Shown one piece after another: positions 49,144 through 59,300 of a DNA stretch of 64,000 nucleotides. Numbering within the stretch: the stretch's first letter is position 1; every line of letters starts with the position of its first letter. The notes under the pieces were generated by a model. The model searched no databases, was not told where the DNA came from, and was given only the letters and a program-made list of their open reading frames with translations. Source of the DNA: Caballeronia arvi. Lineage in GTDB: Bacteria > Pseudomonadota > Gammaproteobacteria > Burkholderiales > Burkholderiaceae. The stretch spans positions 17,323-81,322 of the forward strand of contig NZ_FCOM02000037.1 of the NCBI RefSeq assembly GCF_001544695.2, in the 5' to 3' direction. Position numbers and translations under genes: made by a program.

Positions 49144-49865
49144 CGTCCGCGAACGGAACCCTGCGATCGGCATTCATGACCGCGCTCACGCGCCGCACGC
49201 GGCATGCTGCGCGGCGGCTCGTGCGCTCGGAGCGCGGCGCGGTGACGATCGAATTCGTCGTCGTCGTGCCGCTCATGCTGCTCGTGCTGCTCGGCTTCAC
49301 GGAGCTGTATCTGTACATGCGCGCGGTGAGCCTCGTCGAGCACACGGCGTTCACGCTCGCGGATTCGATCGGGCAGATGAGCAACGTCATCGACGACAGC
49401 ACCGACAAGACCAGCTCAAACAGCCTCGCATCGATCTATGCGGCAGCCGTCCTGCTCGCGTCGCCGAACCAGCTCAACACGAAAGGCGGCGTTGTGATTT
49501 CGTCGATCTGCGACAAGACCGTCAACTGCACGTGCAAGTCGGTGTTCAATCCGACGCAGGCGGCGGGCACCCCGACGCTGCTGTGGCAGGCGCAACCTTC
49601 ATGGCAGGCGAAGGGACTGACGTCGAGCGTCACGAAGACGAACGTGACTCCGTCGAACTGGCCGTTCCGGAATGGCGATTCGGCCGTGGCGGTCGAGGTC
49701 TTCTACAACTACACGCCGTTCTCGCTGACCGCGCCGTTCTGGAGCGCGGCGCCGGTCGCGACGACCATCCGCGAGCGCGTCTACGTGCGTCCGCGCAACG
49801 GACAGACGCTCGCACTCAACAATACGAAAACAGGCGTGCCATGCGAAACCGCCCCGATCAACTGA
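49140..49865 (+). CDS. tadF: Tad minor pseudopilin TadF
   Basis: A 241-residue protein with leader RLVRSERG followed by AVTIEFVVVVPLMLLVLLGF (Glu at +5), a pseudopilin processing site. The periplasmic part contains two close cysteine pairs (ICDKTVNCTCKS), probably disulfide-forming. It overlaps tadG by 25 bases, the largest overlap in the locus. Confidence 0.85.
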   Translation: MTSANGTLRSAFMTALTRRTRHAARRLVRSERGAVTIEFVVVVPLMLLVLLGFTELYLYMRAVSLVEHTAFTLADSIGQMSNVIDDSTDKTSSNSLASIYAAAVLLASPNQLNTKGGVVISSICDKTVNCTCKSVFNPTQAAGTPTLLWQAQPSWQAKGLTSSVTKTNVTPSNWPFRNGDSAVAVEVFYNYTPFSLTAPFWSAAPVATTIRERVYVRPRNGQTLALNNTKTGVPCETAPIN

Positions 49866-51676
49866 GCGTGCGCGGCGAGCGCGATCTGCTGTGCGGCGAC
49901 GATGGCGCCGTCACGATGGTGTTCGCGGTGTGCGCGAGCCTCATGATCGGCACGATGTGCATGGCGATCGACGCGATCCACTACGAGATGACGCAGGCGC
50001 GCATGCAGATGGCGCTCGACGTCGCGACGCTCTCGGCGGGCGCGGACCTCGCGCACTACGACACCACCAAGCCCGCCGACCTCGCGCAGTGGCAGAAGGA
50101 CGCGCGCGCCTACTACGACGTTAACATGCCGTCGGGCTATATGTCGCTGAACCTGAAGGCTTCGGATTTCGCGGCGCAGGTGACGGGCGCGCCTGCGACG
50201 GGCCAGACGATCAAGCTTTCGGCGACGGGCACGATGCCGCTGATCGCGCCGGTCATCTTCGCCAACAAGTCGGCGCAGGACGGCTCGGGCAACAGCAGCG
50301 GCGGCCAGAGTCCGGCGAACCCGGACACGGCGAACGTGAGTGCAAGCAACGCCGCGCTGCGCCTGCCGAAGAGCACGCTCGAACTCGTGATGGTGCTCGA
50401 CAACACGGGTTCGATGTCCGACTACGCGAACAGCAAGGATCATTCGCAGGGCACGAAGATCACCGGTCTGCGCCTGGCTGCGCAAAACCTCGTGACCAGT
50501 CTTTTCTCAGTGACCGGCAATGACTCGTATATCGGACTTGTGCCGTTCACGACGATGGTCAACGTAAAGAATGCGCTGCAGCCCTCCGGCAAGTGGCTGT
50601 CGCGGACCTTCGCGTACAACGACCAGCACATGTCCATGACGACCAACTCGAGCTGGAAGGGCTCGGGCTGGGGTGGCTGCGCAGTGGAGCCGCGCGATGC
50701 GCAGACGTACCTGCATGCGGACGCGTATCAGCCGGCCTCGTCGCCGGGATTCACGCCGTTCTATTACAACGTGCCGAAGAACGGTTTCTCCGTCTATTCG
50801 TACACGACGTCCAGCAAGAACGGCACGACGACCTGCAAGATTTCCAGCAGCCCGACGGTTACGCTGGGCGCGCCGCTGACCTATCTCAAGAGCGGCAGCG
50901 TGACCACGTCGTGCGGGACCACGTTTTCCGGCAAGACCCCGCCGGCGATCTACGACCAGTGGTACGTCAACACGAGCTCGACCACGACGACCACCTACGA
51001 TCAGAACGGCAACACCAATTTCGGCACCAACGGGCCATGCAATATCGCGCCGGCGCTGTTCCTGAGCAAGGACAAGTCCGCGCTCACGACCGCCATCTCG
51101 AACATGCAGGCGGCCGGCTCGACGCTCATCCCGACCGGCTTGCTGTGGGGCTGGCGCATGCTGGAATCGGCCTGGTCGGACAATGTGGCGGGCACGGGCA
51201 ACGGCTTCATCTCGACCGATACGACCCTGCCGCGCCCCGAGACGACGCAGGGGCTGCAGCGCGTGGTCATCGTGCTGTCGGACGGCCAGAACGATCCGGG
51301 GGGCTCGACGGGCATCATGCCGCCGCAGGCGTTCAACGGACTGTCCGGCGTGGGCAAGGCCGACCTGCTGGCGTATAACGTGACCCGCGCGGACGATGGC
51401 TCCCTGCTGACGTCGCCGCAGAGACCCGGCTCGATGGGCCAGGTGGGCGACCTCAACGCGTTCCAGCTCGCGGTGTGTTCGGCAATGAAGCAGGACGGCA
51501 TCATCATCTATTCGATCACGTTCGGCGACTACGGCACCGACCCGGGCAATGCGCAGGCGACGATGCAGAGCTGCGCGAGCCCCGGCAACTACTATCACGC
51601 GCCGAGCAACGCGACGCTCGACCAGATCTTCCAGCAGATCGCGGGCAATCTCGGCGTGCTGCGCCTCACGCAGTAA
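49841..51676 (+). CDS. tadG: Tad pilus-associated VWA protein TadG
   Basis: A 611-residue protein with an N-terminal TadG-like membrane helix (VTMVFAVCASLMIGTMCMAID) and a von Willebrand A domain. The MIDAS starts at D187 in VLDNTGSMSD, with TLIPTGLLWGWRML and VIVLSDGQND supplying the other metal-site segments. A long Ser/Thr/Asn-rich insertion at about 255-400, containing several cysteines, interrupts the VWA fold. TadG anchors or tips the pilus and can mediate contact with surfaces. It is the last gene of the pilus operon. Confidence 0.87.
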   Translation: MRNRPDQLSVRGERDLLCGDDGAVTMVFAVCASLMIGTMCMAIDAIHYEMTQARMQMALDVATLSAGADLAHYDTTKPADLAQWQKDARAYYDVNMPSGYMSLNLKASDFAAQVTGAPATGQTIKLSATGTMPLIAPVIFANKSAQDGSGNSSGGQSPANPDTANVSASNAALRLPKSTLELVMVLDNTGSMSDYANSKDHSQGTKITGLRLAAQNLVTSLFSVTGNDSYIGLVPFTTMVNVKNALQPSGKWLSRTFAYNDQHMSMTTNSSWKGSGWGGCAVEPRDAQTYLHADAYQPASSPGFTPFYYNVPKNGFSVYSYTTSSKNGTTTCKISSSPTVTLGAPLTYLKSGSVTTSCGTTFSGKTPPAIYDQWYVNTSSTTTTTYDQNGNTNFGTNGPCNIAPALFLSKDKSALTTAISNMQAAGSTLIPTGLLWGWRMLESAWSDNVAGTGNGFISTDTTLPRPETTQGLQRVVIVLSDGQNDPGGSTGIMPPQAFNGLSGVGKADLLAYNVTRADDGSLLTSPQRPGSMGQVGDLNAFQLAVCSAMKQDGIIIYSITFGDYGTDPGNAQATMQSCASPGNYYHAPSNATLDQIFQQIAGNLGVLRLTQ

Positions 51677-51749
51677 GGGCTCGCAGGCGAGGCGGGCACG
51701 TGCGTTGCTCGCCTTTTCGGCGCAAGTCCACTTCATGAGGAGGTCTGAC

Positions 51750-52253
51750 ATGCCCGAAAAGAAAACTCTCGAGCGCGCGGCCAAAGCAAAGCGCGAAGGC
51801 AAGTCCGCGAGCACGCAAGCCGGCGCGTTCGTGAAGGAGCAGATCGATCACATCCGTGAGGGCAAGCACGGCGCGAAGTCGGCGAAGCAGGCCATCGCGA
51901 TCGGGCTGTCCGAAGCGCGTCGTTCCGGTGTGAAGATGAAGGCGCCGAAGAAGGGCACGACGTCCGAGGCGACGCGCAAGAAGGCCGCGCAGGATACGAA
52001 GGCCGCGCATCGCACGAAGAAGAGTCCCAGCACCGAGTCGAAGGCCAAACGCTCGGCAACGTCCACGCGCGTGCTCAAGCGCGAAAGCACGAAGGCGGCT
52101 TCGCACAAGTCGCTGTCGCGGCAATCGCATGCGGCCGCGAGCCGGCGTTCGGCGGCGGATCGCTCCGCTGCGGCCAAGAAGGGCTGGGCGACGCGTCGCG
52201 CGAACGCGGCTTCCGGGTCGAAGGGCTCACGTACGCGTCACGCGTCGCGCTGA
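51750..52253 (+). CDS. Lysine-rich histone-like protein (DUF6496 type)
   Basis: A 167-residue, very basic protein with GAGGAGG before the ATG. Residues 15-75 (FVKEQIDHIREGKHGAKSAK, then AIGLSEARRSGVKM) match the DUF6496 domain as I recall it. The tail from about 75 is a Lys/Ser/Ala/Arg-rich, proline-poor stretch like histone H1. Such proteins probably bind DNA non-specifically. It starts 73 bases after tadG and could be cotranscribed, though it has no known pilus role. Its end overlaps the opposing LysR gene by 16 bases. Confidence 0.8.
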   Translation: MPEKKTLERAAKAKREGKSASTQAGAFVKEQIDHIREGKHGAKSAKQAIAIGLSEARRSGVKMKAPKKGTTSEATRKKAAQDTKAAHRTKKSPSTESKAKRSATSTRVLKRESTKAASHKSLSRQSHAAASRRSAADRSAAAKKGWATRRANAASGSKGSRTRHASR

Positions 52254-53161
52254 GCAGGAAGCATCCGGGAATACGAGACGGCCATCGTCGCGAGTTCCTG
52301 CGCCGCGGGCGTGAGCGGTACGCCCGCGCGGCGCAGCAGACACACCGGCGTCGCGGCGGCGCGTTCGGCGACCGGCACGATCTCGACGTGCTCGCGAAAG
52401 AACGGATGCGCCGCGAGGCTCGCGGGCTCGAGGCCGAGATAGTCGCTCGACGCGATGCAATGGAGCGTGTCGAAGACTGCTTCGGTCGTCGCGGCGATGC
52501 GTGGCGGTGCGAGTTTCGCGTCGTCGAATAATACCGACAGCTTGTTGCCGGCGGCTGTCCCGCCGCGCTGCCGCGTGCTGACCCATTCGGCCTCTTGCAA
52601 TGCTGCGACCGTGCGCGAGCGCGCCAGCGGATGACCCCGCCGCGCGATAACCGCGACTTCCGAATCGAAGAGTGGCGCCGCGTCCATGTCGTGGATATCG
52701 GCGTCGGGGGCGATCAGCGCGAGCGCGAAGTCGAGACTGCCGTCGCGCACCCATGACGTCAGCATGCGCGACGTCGCGCTCGTCAGATGCACGTCGATAC
52801 GCGGACAGCGTTCCCGATAGCTCGCGAGCAGTGCCGGAAACAATCGCATGGTCGCTTCGGCTGCAAGTCCGAGCGACACACGGCCCGTCAGTTCCCCGCG
52901 CAACTGGCGCATTTCCTCTTCGGTCTTTCTGCATTCGCCGAGAATCAGTTCCGCGCGCACGCGCAACCGCTTGCCGATGGGCGTGAGGCGCGCGCCGCGC
53001 ACGTCGCGTTCGAAGAGCGGCCCGCCTGCCTGCGCTTCGAGCTTGTGCAACTGCTGCGTGATGCCGCTCTGCGCGACATCGAGACGCCGCGCGGCGGCGC
53101 GCACGCTGCCCGCATCGGCGACGGCGACGAACATGCGCAACTGCGTCAGAGTCAGGTCCAC
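52238..53161 (-). CDS. LysR-family transcriptional regulator
   Basis: Start chosen at GTG giving MDLTLTQLRMFVAVADAGSV, the normal LTTR N-terminus; a longer frame to 53299 would run into the divergent gene. The 307-residue protein has a helix-turn-helix around 17-40 (RAAARRLDVAQSGITQQLHK) and a LysR substrate domain from about 95. It is divergent from the amino-acid-binding protein gene 112 bases away, which is its most likely target. Confidence 0.88.
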   Translation of the reverse strand: MDLTLTQLRMFVAVADAGSVRAAARRLDVAQSGITQQLHKLEAQAGGPLFERDVRGARLTPIGKRLRVRAELILGECRKTEEEMRQLRGELTGRVSLGLAAEATMRLFPALLASYRERCPRIDVHLTSATSRMLTSWVRDGSLDFALALIAPDADIHDMDAAPLFDSEVAVIARRGHPLARSRTVAALQEAEWVSTRQRGGTAAGNKLSVLFDDAKLAPPRIAATTEAVFDTLHCIASSDYLGLEPASLAAHPFFREHVEIVPVAERAAATPVCLLRRAGVPLTPAAQELATMAVSYSRMLPAQRDA

Positions 53162-53273
53162 GTCGGCGTTCCGTCGAATGATCTCGAAAAGTGAACATGA
53201 TAAGCAAAACGCGTCTTTTTGCGAGCGTTCTGCGCCCGTACCATGGGTGTCAAATTTCGGAGACACCGCGTTC

Positions 53274-54044
53274 ATGTTCAAGCCAAAAGCTCTCTTCATC
53301 GCCGCCGCGCTGATCGCCGCCGCGTCCGTTCACGCGAAAGACGCCGATACGCTTCGCCTCGGCATCGATCCCGGCTATCCGCCGATGGACGTGAAAACGC
53401 CCGACGGCCATGTCGCGGGCTTCGACGTCGATCTCGGCGATGAAATCTGCCGCCGCATCGCGATGCGCTGTCAGTGGGTCGAGCTGGAGTTTTCGGGGAT
53501 GATTCCCGCGCTGCAGGCCCGCAAGATCGACGGAATCATGTCGTCGATGGCGATCACCGACAAGCGTATGAAGCAGATCGCGTTTTCGACCAAGCTCTTT
53601 CAGTTCCGCTCGCGTCTGATCGCGAAGCAGGGCGCACCGCTCACCGCGACGGCGCAGGGCTTGCGCGGTAAGCGCATCGGCGTGCAGAGCGGCAGCCAGT
53701 TCGAAACCTATGCGATGAAGAACTGGCAGCCGGGCGGCGTCGAAGTGGTCGCCTATCAGAGCATGGACGGCGTGCTGAGCGACCTGAGCGCGGGCCGCAT
53801 CGATGCGGCGCTGCTCGGCTCGGTGGAAGCGGAGCACGGCTTTCTGAAGACGCCGCGCGGCGCGGGTTTCGCGTTCGTCGGCGAGCCGCTTTCGATGGGC
53901 GATCACGGCGTCGGCATGGGCTTGCGCCAGGACGACACGGCGCTCAAGGCCAGGGTCGACAAAGCCGTGACCGACATGCGCGCCGACGGCACGTATCAGA
54001 AGATCGCGCGCAAGTATTTCGACTTCGACGTGTACGGCGATTAA
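53274..54044 (+). CDS. Periplasmic amino-acid-binding protein (SBP_bac_3 / lysine-arginine-ornithine type)
   Basis: A 256-residue binding protein with a signal peptide ending SVHA (about 22). The mature part has LRLGIDPGYPPMDVKTPDGHVAGFDVDLGD, LEFSGMIPALQARKIDGIMS and the hinge QSGSQFETYA, all family-3 marks. The ligand is probably a basic or polar amino acid. No permease or ATPase gene is adjacent; instead an aspartoacylase-family gene follows after 3 bases. It may share a membrane complex encoded elsewhere. Confidence 0.88.
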   Translation: MFKPKALFIAAALIAAASVHAKDADTLRLGIDPGYPPMDVKTPDGHVAGFDVDLGDEICRRIAMRCQWVELEFSGMIPALQARKIDGIMSSMAITDKRMKQIAFSTKLFQFRSRLIAKQGAPLTATAQGLRGKRIGVQSGSQFETYAMKNWQPGGVEVVAYQSMDGVLSDLSAGRIDAALLGSVEAEHGFLKTPRGAGFAFVGEPLSMGDHGVGMGLRQDDTALKARVDKAVTDMRADGTYQKIARKYFDFDVYGD

Positions 54045-54047
54045 TCC

Positions 54048-55175
54048 ATGCGAACTGAACGCAAGACACTCGTTTCGACGACGCTCGGCACCTCGCGCGA
54101 ACTCGTCAGCTTTCATTTCGGCGACGCTGGCGCTTCGAGCGAAAAGGTCTACATACAAGCCTCGCTGCACGCCGACGAAACGCCCGCGATGCTCACCGCG
54201 TGGACGCTGAAGCAGCGACTCATCGAACTCGAAGCGCAAGGACGCGTGCGCGGCGAAATCGCGCTCGTGCCGGTGGCGAACCCGATCGGCCTGTCGCAAC
54301 ACGTGCTCGGGCAATTCCTCGGGCGCTTCGAGGCGAACAGCGGCCACAACTTCAACCGCGGCTTTCCGATGCCGACCGCCGCCTCGCTGATCGAACGCGC
54401 GGGCGCGCGCTTTTCATCCGGCGATGGCGCGTACAACGCGCGTGTTCTGCGTAGCGCGCTCGTCGAGATGCTCGGCGAAATGCGCGCGAAGAACGAGTTC
54501 GAATCCTTGCGGCTCGCGCTGCTCACACTGGCTTCGCGAGCGGATATCGTGCTCGATCTGCATTGCTCGCTCGAAGCGACGATGCACATCTACACGAGTC
54601 CCGCCAGTTGGCCGGCTATCGAGCCGCTCGCGCGTCATCTCGGCGCGAACGGCGTGCTGCTCGCGACGGATTCCGGCGGCCAGTCGTTCGATGAAGTTCA
54701 CGCGCTGCTTTGGAACGAAGTGCGCGCGCTTCTCGGCGATCGGGCTCCGCTCGGCGCGCCGAATATCGCGGCCACGATCGAGCATCGCGGACAGCGCGAT
54801 GTCGATTACGACACGGCGTCGCACGATGCGGAGGCCATCGTCGAATATCTGATCGCTCGCGGGGTGATCGAAGGCGAATCGAAAGACGCGCCGCCGCTCG
54901 CGCACCCCGCGACGCCGCTCGCGGGCAGCCAGCAGTTGACGGCGCCGGTGAGCGGGATCGTCGTGTATCGCGCGAAAGTGGGCGCGTGGCTGAAGGCGGG
55001 CGATCCGGTGTTCGATATCGTCGATCCGCTCAGCGATGCGATCACGACCGTCACCACGAGCAACGACGGCGTGTTCTACATGCGCCGCGCGATTCGCTTC
55101 GTGCATGCCGGCGCACCGATGGGCCGCGTAACGGGCGAAACGCCGATCAGGACGGGGGTCTTGATCGGGGCGTGA
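54048..55175 (+). CDS. Succinylglutamate desuccinylase/aspartoacylase-family zinc hydrolase
   Basis: A 375-residue M14-like zinc enzyme. The metal ligands are H41 and E44 in LHADE and H172 in LDLHCS; NFNRGF (111-116) supplies substrate-binding Asn and Arg. The C-terminal domain from about 300 (TAPVSGIVVYRAKVGAWLKA) is a biotinyl/lipoyl-like barrel, common in this subgroup. It probably removes an acyl group from an N-acyl amino acid or related amide. Three bases separate it from the binding-protein gene, suggesting uptake and deacylation of the same compound. Confidence 0.85.
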   Translation: MRTERKTLVSTTLGTSRELVSFHFGDAGASSEKVYIQASLHADETPAMLTAWTLKQRLIELEAQGRVRGEIALVPVANPIGLSQHVLGQFLGRFEANSGHNFNRGFPMPTAASLIERAGARFSSGDGAYNARVLRSALVEMLGEMRAKNEFESLRLALLTLASRADIVLDLHCSLEATMHIYTSPASWPAIEPLARHLGANGVLLATDSGGQSFDEVHALLWNEVRALLGDRAPLGAPNIAATIEHRGQRDVDYDTASHDAEAIVEYLIARGVIEGESKDAPPLAHPATPLAGSQQLTAPVSGIVVYRAKVGAWLKAGDPVFDIVDPLSDAITTVTTSNDGVFYMRRAIRFVHAGAPMGRVTGETPIRTGVLIGA

Positions 55176-55214
55176 GGGCCGTGCCGAGCGGGTGTTTTGC
55201 TTGCTCGCTAGAAT

Positions 55215-55236
55215 GACTCCTCCCCATCGAGGAGTC
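55215..55236 (+). promoter_or_regulatory. Hairpin that sequesters a ribosome-binding site
   Basis: Perfect 8-bp arms GACTCCTC and GAGGAGTC enclose CCCATC. The right arm contains GAGGAG, the ribosome site of the gene starting at 55242. Folding would block translation, like an RNA thermometer or regulator-controlled switch. Confidence 0.5.
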
Positions 55237-55241
55237 TCGCC

Positions 55242-56132
55242 ATGCTGGACTTCGAACGCCACGCTCGCACGCCGACGCTCGATATCGCCTACGCCGATTC
55301 CGGTCCCGCCGGCGGTCCCATCGTGATGCTGCTGCACGGCTGGCCCGATGCGGCCCGCGCGTGGAACGCGGTCGCAGCGCGGCTCAACGACGCCGGTTAT
55401 CGGACCATCGTGCCCGAACTGCGCGGCTCGGGCGGCACGCGCTTCTTACGCGACGACACCATCCGCGACGGCTCGGGCGTCGCGCTCGCGCACGACGCTG
55501 TCGACCTCGCCGATGCGCTCGGCATCGCGCGATTCGATGTCGTCGGCCACGACTGGGGCGCGCGCGCCGCGTACACGATCGCCGCGCTGTTTCCCGAGCG
55601 CGTGCGCCGCATGGCCGCGCTGGCGCTCGCGTTTCAGCCGCGCGGCAAGTTCGATTTGCCGGATTTCTCGCAGGCGCGGCGCTTCTGGTACCAGTGGTTC
55701 ATGTCGCTCGATGGCGGCCCGGATGCGCTCGCCGCCGACCCGAAAGGCTTCGCGCGCATCCAGTGGGACACGTGGTCGCCGCCCGGCTGGTTCGACGAAG
55801 CCGAATTCGCAACGACGGCGCGCGCCTTCGACAATCCCGACTGGGTGCCGATCACGCTCAACGCGTATCGACGGCGCTGGCGAAGCGATCAGCCATCCGA
55901 TCCGGCGCTCGGGCGTTCGTACGCGCGGCTCGCGACGATAGAGCGCATCGGCGTGCCCGCGCTGATGATCCAGGGCGGCGCGGATTTCTGCGACGAACCG
56001 GCAAGCTCGGAAGGGCAGGACGCGTGTTTCACGGCGGGATACCGGCGCGTCGTGATCGACGGCGCGGGGCATTTTCCGCTGCGCGAAGCGCCGGACGCGG
56101 TCGCGGAGGCCGTCATCGCCCATCTGAAGTAA
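55242..56132 (+). CDS. Alpha/beta hydrolase, epoxide-hydrolase-like
   Basis: A 296-residue alpha/beta hydrolase. HGWPDAARAWN (32-42) is the oxyanion motif. The nucleophile elbow VGHDWGARAA places Asp104 rather than Ser, as in epoxide hydrolases and haloalkane dehalogenases. GAGHFPLREAP near the C-terminus gives the histidine. Its ribosome site is buried in the hairpin just upstream. It precedes uvrA by 188 bases and has its own signals. Confidence 0.83.
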   Translation: MLDFERHARTPTLDIAYADSGPAGGPIVMLLHGWPDAARAWNAVAARLNDAGYRTIVPELRGSGGTRFLRDDTIRDGSGVALAHDAVDLADALGIARFDVVGHDWGARAAYTIAALFPERVRRMAALALAFQPRGKFDLPDFSQARRFWYQWFMSLDGGPDALAADPKGFARIQWDTWSPPGWFDEAEFATTARAFDNPDWVPITLNAYRRRWRSDQPSDPALGRSYARLATIERIGVPALMIQGGADFCDEPASSEGQDACFTAGYRRVVIDGAGHFPLREAPDAVAEAVIAHLK

Positions 56133-56196
56133 ATCGTGGGTCAGGCGAGCGTCTTGCGCGGCTGTACCGGACACTCCTGACACGTTTTGCGACAAC

Positions 56197-56216
56197 TACT
56201 GTATGCGTGTACAGTA
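56197..56216. promoter_or_regulatory. LexA (SOS) box upstream of uvrA
   Basis: TACTGTATGCGTGTACAGTA contains CTGT-N8-ACAG exactly and matches the extended E. coli consensus TACTGT-N8-ACAGTA at all outer positions. It lies 104 bases before the chosen uvrA start, so uvrA is very probably DNA-damage inducible. Confidence 0.88.
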
Positions 56217-56320
56217 CTGTTCGCTGCGTCAGCCGCGCGCTTCCGAACACTCGCGCGACGCCGCCCACGGCTTGCACGACATCCGGACGGGCCGTCCAAC
56301 TCATTGAACCGGTTGAAAAA

Positions 56321-59300
56321 TTGGCATCGAATAACGCAATCCGCATTCGCGGCGCCCGTCAGCACAATCTCAAGAATCTCGACCTCGACCTGCACACCGG
56401 CCAGATGACGGTCGTGACCGGCCCGTCCGGCTCCGGCAAGTCGAGCCTCGTGTTCGACACGCTTTACGCGGAAGGCCAACGGCGCTACGTCGAGACCTTC
56501 AGCGCGTACGCGCGCCAGTTTCTCGACCGAATGGACCGCCCGCAGGTCGATCGGGTGGACGGCGTACCGCCCGCCATCGCGATCGATCAGACGAATCCGG
56601 TGCGCAGTTCGCGCTCGACCGTCGGCACGATGACCGAGCTGAACGATCACCTGAAACTGTTCTACGCGCGCGCCGCCGAACTCTTCGACAAGAAGACCTC
56701 GCATCGCGTGCGCCACGACACGCCCGAGACGATCTACGCCGAATTGCTCGAACGCACGCGCGCGGATGATCCGCGTCTCGCGATCACGTTTCCCGTCGAA
56801 TTGCCCGATACCGCGAGCGACGAAGAAGTCGAGCAATGGCTGTCCGCGAGCGGCTACACGCGCGTGCAGGCGAAGCGCCATATCGAAACGGAATCCGGCG
56901 CGCGGCAGATGCTCGATGTGGTCGCGGACCGTTTCCGCCTCCAGAACACCGAGCGTTCGCGCGCGCTGGAAGCCATCGAAAGCGCGCTGTTGCGCGGCAC
57001 GGGCCGCGTGGACGTGTATGTGCTGAAGGAAGAAGCCGAGCCGGAAATCTGGCGCTTTTCGACTGGCCTGCACAGCCCGGAAAGCGACTTGCGCTACGCG
57101 GACCCGCAGCCTGCGCTCTTTTCCTTCAATTCCGCGTACGGCGCATGCGAAACATGCCGCGGCTTCGGCCGCGTGATCGGCGTCGATTACGGCCTCGTCA
57201 TCCCCGACGAAAGCAAGACGCTACGCGAAGGCGCGGTGAAGACGCTGCAAACGCCCGCGTGGAAGGAAAATCAGGACGATCTCGTCAAGTACGGCGCGAA
57301 AGCGGGCATTCGCCTCGGCGTGCCGTGGCGCGATCTCACGCAAAAAGAGCGCGACTGGGTCATCAAGGGTTCGCCCGACTGGACCGGCAAGTGGCAGAAC
57401 CAGTGGTACGGCGTGCAGCGCTTCTTCGACTATCTGGAGTCGAAGGCGTACAAGATGCACATTCGCGTGCTGCTGTCGAAATATCGCAGCTATACGACGT
57501 GTCCCGTTTGCGACGGCTCGCGTCTGAAGACCGAATCGCTGCTGTGGCGTCTCGGCACGAAGGAACAGGCCGATGCGGTGTTGTCGCCGTCCGATCGCTT
57601 CATGCCGCAAGACGTCGACTGGTCGCGCGCGCAGCTCGAAGCGCTGCCGGGCCTGACCGTGCACGATCTGATGCTGATGCCGATCGAGCGCATCCGCCGC
57701 TTCTTCGATTCGCTGACGCTGCCGTCGACCTTGCTCGACGAAGCGCTGAAACTGCTGCACGCGGAAGTACGCACGCGCCTGAAATATCTCTGCGATGTCG
57801 GCCTCGGCTATCTGACGCTCGATCGTCAGTCGCGCACGCTGTCGGGCGGCGAAGTGCAGCGCATCAACCTGACGACGGCGCTCGGCACGTCGCTCGTGAA
57901 TACGCTCTTCGTGCTCGATGAACCGAGCATCGGCCTGCATCCGCGCGATCTGAACCGCATCGTCGAAGCGATGCATCGGCTGCGCGATGCGGGCAACACG
58001 CTCGTCGTCGTGGAGCACGATCCTTCGGTGATGCTCGCGGCGGATCGTCTCATCGACATGGGTCCGGGGCCGGGCGAGCGCGGCGGGCAGATCGTCTACG
58101 ACGGCGCGCCCGACGACATTCAGACTACCGACACGCTGACCGGCGCGTATCTCGGCGGCCGCAAGCACGTCGCGCATGCGTCGAACTGGAACCGCCGCGT
58201 CGTCGATGCAAACACGCCGCGCCTCACGCTCGAAGGCGCGAGCGATCACAACCTGCAGGACGTCACGGTCGAGATTCCGTTGCAGCGCCTCGTCTGCGTG
58301 ACGGGCGTATCCGGCTCGGGCAAATCGACGCTGATTCAGGACGTGCTCGCGCCCGCTCTGATGCGTCATTTCGGCAAGGCAACGGAAGCGCCCGGCGCAT
58401 TCCGCGCGTTGAAAGGCGCGGAACGGTTGAGCGATGTGGTGTTCGTGGACCAGTCGCCGATCGGCCGCACGGCGCGCTCGAATCCGGCGAGCTATGTCGG
58501 CGCATTCGATGAAATCCGCAAGCTCTATGCGAAGGCGCCGCTCGCGTTGCAGCGCGGCTACAGCGCGAGCATGTTCAGCTTCAACTCGGGCGACGGCCGC
58601 TGCCCGACGTGCGGCGGCTCGGGCTTTGAGCATGTCGAAATGCAGTTCCTGAGCGACGTCTATCTGCGCTGCCCGGACTGCGACGGACGCCGTTATCGCG
58701 CGGAAATTCTCGAAGTGAAGATCGAGCGCGGCGGGCGCGAGCTGAGTGTCGCCGATGTGCTCGAACTGACCGTCAGCGAGGCGGTGCAGGCATTTGCTTC
58801 GGATGGCGAAGTATTGCGCGTGTTGCAGCCGATCGTCGATGTGGGTCTCGAATACGTGAAGCTCGGCCAGCCGGTGCCGACGCTCTCGGGCGGCGAAGCG
58901 CAGCGTCTGAAGCTCGCGGGTTATCTCGCGGAAACCTCGCAGGCGAAGCAGAGCGAAAGCCGTCTCTTCATGTTCGACGAGCCGACCACCGGCCTGCACT
59001 TCGATGACATCGCCAAGCTGATGCAGGCCTTGCGCCGTCTGCTGGAGCGCGGGCATTCGCTGATCGTCATCGAACACAATCTCGATGTGATTCGCGCGGC
59101 GGACTGGATCATCGATCTCGGTCCAGAAGGCGGCGACGGCGGCGGGCAAGTGGTCTGCGTCGGCACGCCGGACGATGTTTCGGCATGCGAACAATCGCAT
59201 ACGGGCCGCGCGCTGATCGACTACGAAGAAGCGATGCAGCCGGGCGCCGCGGAAAAGCGTGCGGGCGTGCCGTTGCAGCTTGCCGCGGAAGTCGCGAGCG

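Noticed and set aside
56207..56320. Upstream GTG start for uvrA
   Set aside because: The GTG at 56207 lies inside the LexA box, and the added 38 residues are not UvrA-like.
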